From Streptomyces venezuelae (GTDB taxonomy: Bacteria > Actinomycetota > Actinomycetes > Streptomycetales > Streptomycetaceae): DNA of 64,000 nt. The stretch lies in assembly GCF_008642335.1 (NCBI RefSeq), contig NZ_CP029191.1, positions 62,001 through 126,000 on the forward strand. Direction: 5' to 3'. The notes under the pieces were generated by a model, which worked only from the letters and a program-made list of their open reading frames with translations, ran no database searches and was not told where the DNA came from. Shown one piece after another: positions 58,815-64,000 of the stretch (its first letter is position 1; every line of letters begins with the position of its first letter). The translations under genes and the position numbers were made by a program.

Positions 58815-59611
58815 GCGAGGTCCGTGAGCGCCCTCGCCGGCCCCTCGGGGCCGCTTGCCTTGCCCGCGGCGCAGGCCGCCATCGAGACCCCGCCTGGAGC
58901 GGGGGCGGTGGCGGCCTTCGCCGTCGCCGGGGGGGTGGCCGCCCTCGCCGTCGCCGGGGGGGCGGGCGCCACCTCGCCATCGCCCCGGGGGCCGCCGCCT
59001 CGCCACCGCTCGGGGGACGGTGGCCGCCCTCACCGTCACCGGGGGCCGCCCTCACCGTCACCGGAGTCGGTGGCGGCCTTCGCCGTCGCCCAGGGGACGG
59101 TGGCCGCTTTCGCCGTCGCCGGGGGCCAGGGGACGCGCCTCGGGGGCCGGTGGCGGCCTTCACCGTCACCCGGGTCGGTGGCCGCCCTCACCATCGCCCC
59201 GGGGGTCGGTAGCCGCCCTCACCGTCACCGGGGGCCAGGGGACGCCTCGCCGTCGCCCCCGGGGGCCGGTGGCGGCCTTCACCGGCACCCGGGTCAGTGG
59301 CCGCCCTCGCTGTCACCCGGGGTCGGCGGTGGCCTCCGCCGTCGCTCGGGGGACGGTGCCGCCCTCACCGTCGCCCCCGGGGGGCCGGGGCCGCCTTCGT
59401 CGTCGCCCGGGGTCGGCGGTGGCCTTCGTCGTCGCCCGGGGGACGGTGGCCGCCCTCACCGTCGCCGGGGGCCGGTGGCCACCCTCGCCGTCGCCCGGGT
59501 CGGTGGCGGCCCTCACCGTCGCCGGGGGCCGGTGGCCACCCTCACGGTCGCCCGGGGGCCGATGGCCGCCCACGCCGCCCGCCCGGGGGCTGGTGGCCGC
59601 CCTCACCGTCG
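58815..59611. repeat. Large GC-rich minisatellite array
   Basis: From about 58890 to 59640 units built on GGTGGCCGCCCTCACCGTC and GCCGGGGGCC repeat with variable length (mostly 27-60 bp). The array runs over the stop codon (59612) of the lyase gene. All ORFs in it are low-complexity products of the repeats; I see no gene. Confidence 0.8.
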
Positions 59612-61282
59612 TCAGGGGCCGGTGGCCGCCTCGCCGTCGGCGGCGCAGAGCCCCCCTCCCTGGTTGGGCGGCGCGGGCGGGGCGGGGGGCACGGGGGCCG
59701 CAGAAGGCGCAGACGGTGCGGGAGTCGCGGACGGCGCGGGCGTCTCGGACGGCGCGGGTGTTGCGGGCGGCGCGGGTGCCTCGGGCGACGCGGGTGCCTC
59801 GGGTGGCGCGGGTGTCTTGGACGGTGGGGGCGGGGCGGGGCGGGTCAGGGCGCGGTCGGTCAGCGCGGCGGCCGCCCCGGTGTAGGCCCGGGGGGCGAAC
59901 AGGTCGCCCCCCGGGTCTGCGCCGGGCCCGGCGTCGCGCAGTGCGGCGGCCGCGCGCGGGTCCTGGCCCAGGACCTCGGCCAGCGGCCGGCCGCCGGCGG
60001 CGGACCGGGCCGATGCGGCGTCCAGCAGGTCGCGGGCGGCGGCCCGGCCCAGCCGCGGCGCCAGGACGGCGGCGATCCGTTCGGAGACGATGCGGCCGCC
60101 GGTCAGGGCGGTGTTGGCCTCCATCCGGGCGGCATCGACGCGCAGCTGCGCCACGAGCTCCGCGGCCTGGTGGGCCGCGCCCCCGGCCAGCCGCAGCAGG
60201 GCGCGCAGCGGCTCCCACTCGGCGTGCCAGGCGCCGGCCGAGCGCTCGTCCTCGCTCAGCATGCAGCCCAGCACGCCGGCCGCCAGCGGCGGGGCCTGCA
60301 GGGCGGCGGAGCGGATGGCGGTGGCCAGGACGGGGTTCTGCTTGTGCGGCATCGCCGAGGACGCGCCGCGCCCGGCGGGCGCCGGTTCGTGCACCTCGCC
60401 GACCTCGGTGCGGGTCAGCGACAGTACGTCCACGGCGATCTTGCCGAGCGCGGCGCAGGTGAACGCGGCGCCCTGGGCCAGGTCGGCCACCGGGGTGCGC
60501 AGCACGTGCCAGGGCAGCAGCGGGGCGCGCAGCCCCACTTCGGCGGCGAACGCCTCGGTCAGGTCCTGGACGTAGGCGGCGGGGTCGGCGCCCGGCGCGT
60601 GGGCGAGGTAGCCGGCCAGCGTGCCGGCGGCCCCGCCCAGCTGGACGGGCGCCGCCGCCTCCAGCGCGGCGAGCCGGTCGGCGGCGTCCAGCACCAGGTG
60701 GCGCCAGCCCGCGGCCTTGCAGCCGAAGGTGGTGGGCACCGCGTGCAGGGCCAGGGTGCGGCCGGCCATCACGGTGTCGCGGTGGGTACGGGCCAGCGCG
60801 GCCAGCGCCTGTTCGGCGCGGGCCAGGTCGGCGCGGATCAGGGCCAGGGCCCGCCGGGCGACGAGCATGGCGGCCGTGTCGAAGATGTCCTGGCTGGTGG
60901 AGCCGCGGTGCACGTAGGCGGCCGCGGCCGGGTCCTGGGCGGCGACCAGTGCGGTGAACTCCCGTACCAGGGCCACCACCGGGTTGGCGGACTGGCGGGC
61001 CCGCACGGCCAGGGCCGCCACGTCCAGGTGCTGTGCGGCCGCCGCCCGGGTGATCGTGCGGGCGGCGTCCTGGGGCACGGTGCCAAGGCGTGCCTGCGCC
61101 CGGCTCAGCCCCGCCTCGGCATCGAGCATGGCCTGCAGCCACGCCCGGTCCCCCACCGCCCCCGCCACCGGCACCCCGGCCCACACGGGCGCCAACAGCC
61201 CGGCTTCAGATCCCACCCCGTCCGGCCCCGCCGCATCCGTCCCGGGCGGGGGCGGCGGCACGGGTGAAGGGTCAGCACTCAT
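59612..61282 (-). CDS. Fumarase/aspartase-superfamily lyase (CreD-like nitrosuccinate lyase candidate)
   Basis: The product is 556 aa, ATG 61282 after GCAGGAG. Superfamily signatures are GSTSQDIFDTA (about residue 125) and the serine loop GRGASSAMPHKQNPV (about 305), in the 3-carboxymuconate-lyase (PcaB)-like branch. CreD and its relatives in nitrous acid clusters belong to this branch and split nitrosuccinate into nitrite and fumarate. The neighbouring CreE-like flavoprotein strengthens this reading. The last about 75 residues are Pro/Ala repeats, merging into the downstream minisatellite array. Confidence 0.85.
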   Translation of the reverse strand: MSADPSPVPPPPPGTDAAGPDGVGSEAGLLAPVWAGVPVAGAVGDRAWLQAMLDAEAGLSRAQARLGTVPQDAARTITRAAAAQHLDVAALAVRARQSANPVVALVREFTALVAAQDPAAAAYVHRGSTSQDIFDTAAMLVARRALALIRADLARAEQALAALARTHRDTVMAGRTLALHAVPTTFGCKAAGWRHLVLDAADRLAALEAAAPVQLGGAAGTLAGYLAHAPGADPAAYVQDLTEAFAAEVGLRAPLLPWHVLRTPVADLAQGAAFTCAALGKIAVDVLSLTRTEVGEVHEPAPAGRGASSAMPHKQNPVLATAIRSAALQAPPLAAGVLGCMLSEDERSAGAWHAEWEPLRALLRLAGGAAHQAAELVAQLRVDAARMEANTALTGGRIVSERIAAVLAPRLGRAAARDLLDAASARSAAGGRPLAEVLGQDPRAAAALRDAGPGADPGGDLFAPRAYTGAAAALTDRALTRPAPPPPSKTPAPPEAPASPEAPAPPATPAPSETPAPSATPAPSAPSAAPVPPAPPAPPNQGGGLCAADGEAATGP

Positions 61283-61760
61283 GGGTGACTCCTGCTTCCT
61301 GTTCGATACGAGGACCCGGCACCCGGCCCCGCCCAACTCCCGGGACCGGCCGGGCCGGTTGCCGCCGGAGGGAAGGGCCGAGGGCACGGTGGCAGCACGA
61401 GGGCGCCGCCTTGCGCCCCACGGCTCGGCATCGGCCCAGGGCGAGACGGCCGCCCCCGGACGGAAGGGCCGGCGGCACGACGGCCACCCCTTCCACCCGC
61501 GCGGCTCGACGTCGGCCCGGAGCACGGCGGTTGCCGCCGCACGGAAGGGCCTGCGGCACGCCGGCGGCACGGCAGACTCCCCCTCCTCCCGCGACTCGAC
61601 GTAGACCCAAGGCGAAGCGCTTGCCGCCGCGCGGAAGGGCCGGCGATACATACCGGCGGCACGACGGGCCCCCGGCTCAACGACGGTCCAGGGCGGAGCA
61701 GTTGCCAGTGGGGCTGCCGGCCCGGCCGGGCCGGTGTCGTCCGGCGGATGCGGGGGGCGG
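61283..61760. other. 478-bp gap with about 90-bp repeats upstream of the lyase
   Basis: The motif CGGAAGGGCC recurs at about 61371, 61461, 61542 and 61632. The surrounding unit contains GCGCGGCTCGACGTCGGCCC or variants. The minus-strand frame through the repeats is open and in phase with the lyase, but the lyase start at 61282 has its own ribosome site. Confidence 0.6.
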
Positions 61761-63728
61761 TCACGTGGTGGCTCGGTCGAAGGTGGTCGTGGATGGGGTG
61801 GGGGTCGGGGTGTGCAGGGCGGCGCGGGCGATCGCGTCCGCGTCGGTGAGGGTGACCGAGTTGACGCCGGGGCGGATGCCCGCGGCCGTCACCCAGTGCA
61901 CCGCTTCGGTCGGCACACCGAAGGCGTAGCGGTGCGGATGGGGGCGGCCCGCCGCGTCGATCAGGCGGAAGGGGCGTTCGGTGACGGCCAGCCCGTCGCT
62001 GTCGAAGGGCCGGCCGGTGCGGGTGCGGATGCGGTGGGCGGTGCACTGGCCGGTGGCCAGCAGGTGGCGCAGCAGCCGGTCCCCGGTGCGGCGCAGCGTG
62101 ATCGCGGGCAGCCGGGCCTCCACGACCGCGTCCACCTGCCGCGCCGAGCCGGGCACCAGCGGGGACAGGACCGTGCAGCGCCCGTCCTGCACCTCCACGC
62201 GCAGGCCGGGACCGATCACCTCCAGCACCCCCGCCTCGATCAGCGCGGTCATCTCCTCCACCCGCCGCGCCGGCGGGCCGATGGACAGGTGCGCGTTGAG
62301 CGGTGTGTACCAGCCGTCCAGGTCGGTGCGGTGGGAGTCGCCGTCCAGACCGCCGTGGTCGACGGCCAGGCGGATCTCGTTGCGCAGGTCCCGCAGCACG
62401 TCCAGGGCCGCCTTCAGGGGCCCGTTGACGTTGCCGGCCCGCGCCTCGGCCACGTCCTGGCGCAGCTGGTCCAGGAGCCAGCCGGTGAAGTCTTCGGGGC
62501 CGGTGAACTCCCGCCCGCGCCAGGGGCGGGCCAGCAGCTCCCAGTCCAGGCGGTCCTTCTCGCCGATGCCGTACTCCTCCAGCACCGCCCGCAGGTGCCC
62601 CTCCCCCGCCGGCGCGGCCAGGCAGGCGGCCTCCAGCTGGCGGGCCGGCAGCGCCTCGCCGCGCGAGCGCAGCAGCGTGGCGTAGTAGACGGCCTCCGCC
62701 TCGCGGGCGACCAGCGGCCACACATCGCGCCGGAAGTCCAGCCCGCTTACGGCGTGTTCGCGGCGCAGCGCGGCGATGTGCGCGGCGGTCAGCAGCCGCG
62801 GCTCGTGCCGGCCGTGGGGGCCCTTCTGGTTCTCCCCGCGTGCCTGGTAGGGAATGCCGCGCCGCGATCCCGCGTACAGCCGCGGCTCCTGGCCCGAGGC
62901 CCGGTAGGACAGCCGGCCGCCGCGGCGGGTGAAGGTGCCGCCGCGGCCGGCGGTGAGCCGGGCCAGGTAGTCGAAGAAGTTCAGGCCCAGGCCGCGCAGC
63001 AGCACCCGCATGCCCGGCGCCAGCGCCCGCAGGTCCACATCGGCCGGGTTGGCCGGCGCCAGGTGGTGCACCCCCGCGGCACGGGCGCGCCCGGCAAAGG
63101 CCCGCTCCGCCTCATCCGCGGCGGCCGGCAGGTGGCCCTGGCACAGGATGACGGCGTCCAGCCCGCCGAGCACCGTGCCGTCGGCCAGCCGCACCCGCTG
63201 ACGCACCCCGACCTGCGCTTCCGGGCCCGTTTGCGGGGCGGGCTCGTCGTCCAGGGCCACGGCCAGGGCGCGGTGGAAGGTGACGTGCACCCGGCCGGGC
63301 GCGCCGCGCACCACGCGCCGGCAGGCCCAGCGCAGGTAGTGGCCGTAAAAGGCGCGGGTGGGATAGGTGTCGGGGCCCAGCGCGCGGGCCTGGGCCAGTA
63401 CGTCGTGCGGATACGTGCCCTCGATCTCGCCCGCGGCCAGCGCGCGGGCCCACTCGTGCAGGCTGGGCCCCGGCTCCAGCGGGCCCGCCAGGTCGACGCT
63501 GGCGTCGGTGAACACCGAGATCTGTCCGGCCACGGTGTTCATGAGCAGGTGCGGGGACTGGTCGGTGCGCCATACCCGGCCGGCGCCGGGCGGGCAGGGG
63601 TCGATCACATGGATGTGGACGGGGCCGTCCTGCGGCCGCAGGCGGGCGTTGGCGCACAGGCGCTCGAGTACGGACAGGCCGCGGGGTCCGGCACCTACCA
63701 CGCACACCGTGCGAGGGCTCACTGTCAT
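61761..63728 (-). CDS. NAD_binding_9 FAD/NAD(P)-binding protein (CreE-like aspartate N-oxygenase candidate)
   Basis: The product is 655 aa; ATG 63728 is chosen, though its ribosome site is weak and GTG 63722 is possible. The FAD loop CVVGAGPRGLSVLERLCANA is followed by DPCPPGAGRVWRTDQSPHLLMNTVAGQ, the signature of the family containing CreE and FzmM, which oxidise L-aspartate in four-electron steps to nitrosuccinate. RGLGLNFFDYLARL and the C-terminal VTAAGIRPGVNSVTLTDADAIARAAL (in part) complete the pattern. The downstream CreD-like lyase would release nitrite. Confidence 0.85.
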   Translation of the reverse strand: MTVSPRTVCVVGAGPRGLSVLERLCANARLRPQDGPVHIHVIDPCPPGAGRVWRTDQSPHLLMNTVAGQISVFTDASVDLAGPLEPGPSLHEWARALAAGEIEGTYPHDVLAQARALGPDTYPTRAFYGHYLRWACRRVVRGAPGRVHVTFHRALAVALDDEPAPQTGPEAQVGVRQRVRLADGTVLGGLDAVILCQGHLPAAADEAERAFAGRARAAGVHHLAPANPADVDLRALAPGMRVLLRGLGLNFFDYLARLTAGRGGTFTRRGGRLSYRASGQEPRLYAGSRRGIPYQARGENQKGPHGRHEPRLLTAAHIAALRREHAVSGLDFRRDVWPLVAREAEAVYYATLLRSRGEALPARQLEAACLAAPAGEGHLRAVLEEYGIGEKDRLDWELLARPWRGREFTGPEDFTGWLLDQLRQDVAEARAGNVNGPLKAALDVLRDLRNEIRLAVDHGGLDGDSHRTDLDGWYTPLNAHLSIGPPARRVEEMTALIEAGVLEVIGPGLRVEVQDGRCTVLSPLVPGSARQVDAVVEARLPAITLRRTGDRLLRHLLATGQCTAHRIRTRTGRPFDSDGLAVTERPFRLIDAAGRPHPHRYAFGVPTEAVHWVTAAGIRPGVNSVTLTDADAIARAALHTPTPTPSTTTFDRATT

Positions 63729-64000
63729 GACTAACCGTTTCTGCTGGTCACGCAACGGGGCGAGGACCACGGCGCAGCGCGGGGGCCGCCCCTCCAACGG
63801 GGCGGTGGCGGGCCGGGTCCGGGCCTGTCGCCGGGCCGGGCCCGGTGGCAGGCGTGCGCACGCCCCGCCGCCGAGGGCAGACCTCACCCGGCGGCGGACC
63901 ACACCCGGGCGCGCCGGCTGGGCGGCGGGAGGGTGTGGGCATACGGCGGCACGTGCGGCAGGGGAAGACGGGTCGGCGGGGGCGGCGGCGGGCGGTGTGC
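63729..64000. other. Region upstream of the CreE-like gene
   Basis: Contains the presumed promoter of the CreE-like gene; the first bases (GACTAACCGTTTCTGC) are the least GC-rich. No gene or motif seen to the edge. Confidence 0.4.

Noticed and set aside
58824..61267. Long plus-strand ORFs across the 59-kb repeats
   Set aside because: Products of the repeat array and of the lyase antisense strand; periodic low-complexity peptides only.
1..64000. tRNA, rRNA, insertion sequence or prophage
   Set aside because: I saw no transposase gene with terminal repeats, no integrase and no recognisable tRNA cloverleaf; the IS30-like HTH at 13363 belongs to a regulator.

Overview
The window is very GC-rich actinomycete DNA. 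Third-codon GC bias, GTG/TTG starts behind AGGAGG-type ribosome sites, an ANTAR regulator, ECF sigma factors with SnoaL-like tails, DUF5133-, DUF6629- and DUF6332-like proteins and a mycothiol-dependent-nitroreductase-like protein all point to Streptomyces or a close relative. Functions below come from reading protein motifs by eye; no database search was run.

Left and middle part (1-40 kb). This is accessory redox and stress content. It starts with the first codons of a sulfotransferase leaving the left edge, an AhpD-like protein without its cysteines, an SDR, a Rieske ferredoxin, a C26 amidohydrolase, an FAD hydroxylase, an NmrA protein, an alpha/beta hydrolase, a protoporphyrinogen-oxidase-like flavoprotein and a thioredoxin-fold protein. 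Next come a decayed FAD monooxygenase, a DrrAB-type ABC exporter with a DUF4097 gene and a divergent GbsR/MarR-like regulator, the ANTAR protein, a LysR/cupin pair and a molybdenum hydroxylase operon (2Fe-2S, FAD and Mo subunits). A PHP phosphoesterase, a phytoene-desaturase-like/SDR/SRPBCC operon, further SDRs, a SpoIIE-type phosphatase, a ferritin-like protein, an MmyB-like regulator, a multicopper oxidase and two ECF41-type sigma factors with recognisable target promoters complete this part.

Right part (40-64 kb). This looks like a secondary-metabolite cluster transcribed almost entirely leftward. A phenazine operon, phzB-phzC-phzD-phzE-phzG-phzA/B, makes 2,3-dihydro-3-hydroxyanthranilate from chorismate and contains ring-assembly proteins, but phzF is absent from the window. 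Upstream are two ABBA (NphB/CloQ-type) aromatic prenyltransferases around a methyltransferase, as in endophenazine-type clusters. Then come a stand-alone cytochrome b (QcrB) that could be a resistant copy of the respiratory target, an FAD mono-oxygenase/epoxidase split by a long low-complexity insert, an E-type polyprenyl diphosphate synthase and an OvmZ-like/HTH pair. At the right edge are a fumarase-superfamily lyase and an NAD_binding_9 flavoprotein that resemble CreD and CreE, the pair that makes nitrous acid from aspartate in diazo and N-N natural products.

How it may fit together (inference). Shikimate flux is raised by the in-cluster DAHP synthase and becomes a phenazine or other aminobenzoate scaffold. 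It is prenylated and methylated, perhaps oxidised at the terpene, and nitrous acid made in place could nitrosate or diazotise an amine. I know of no described product that combines all of these elements. The right end is also studded with minisatellite arrays, several next to or inside genes.
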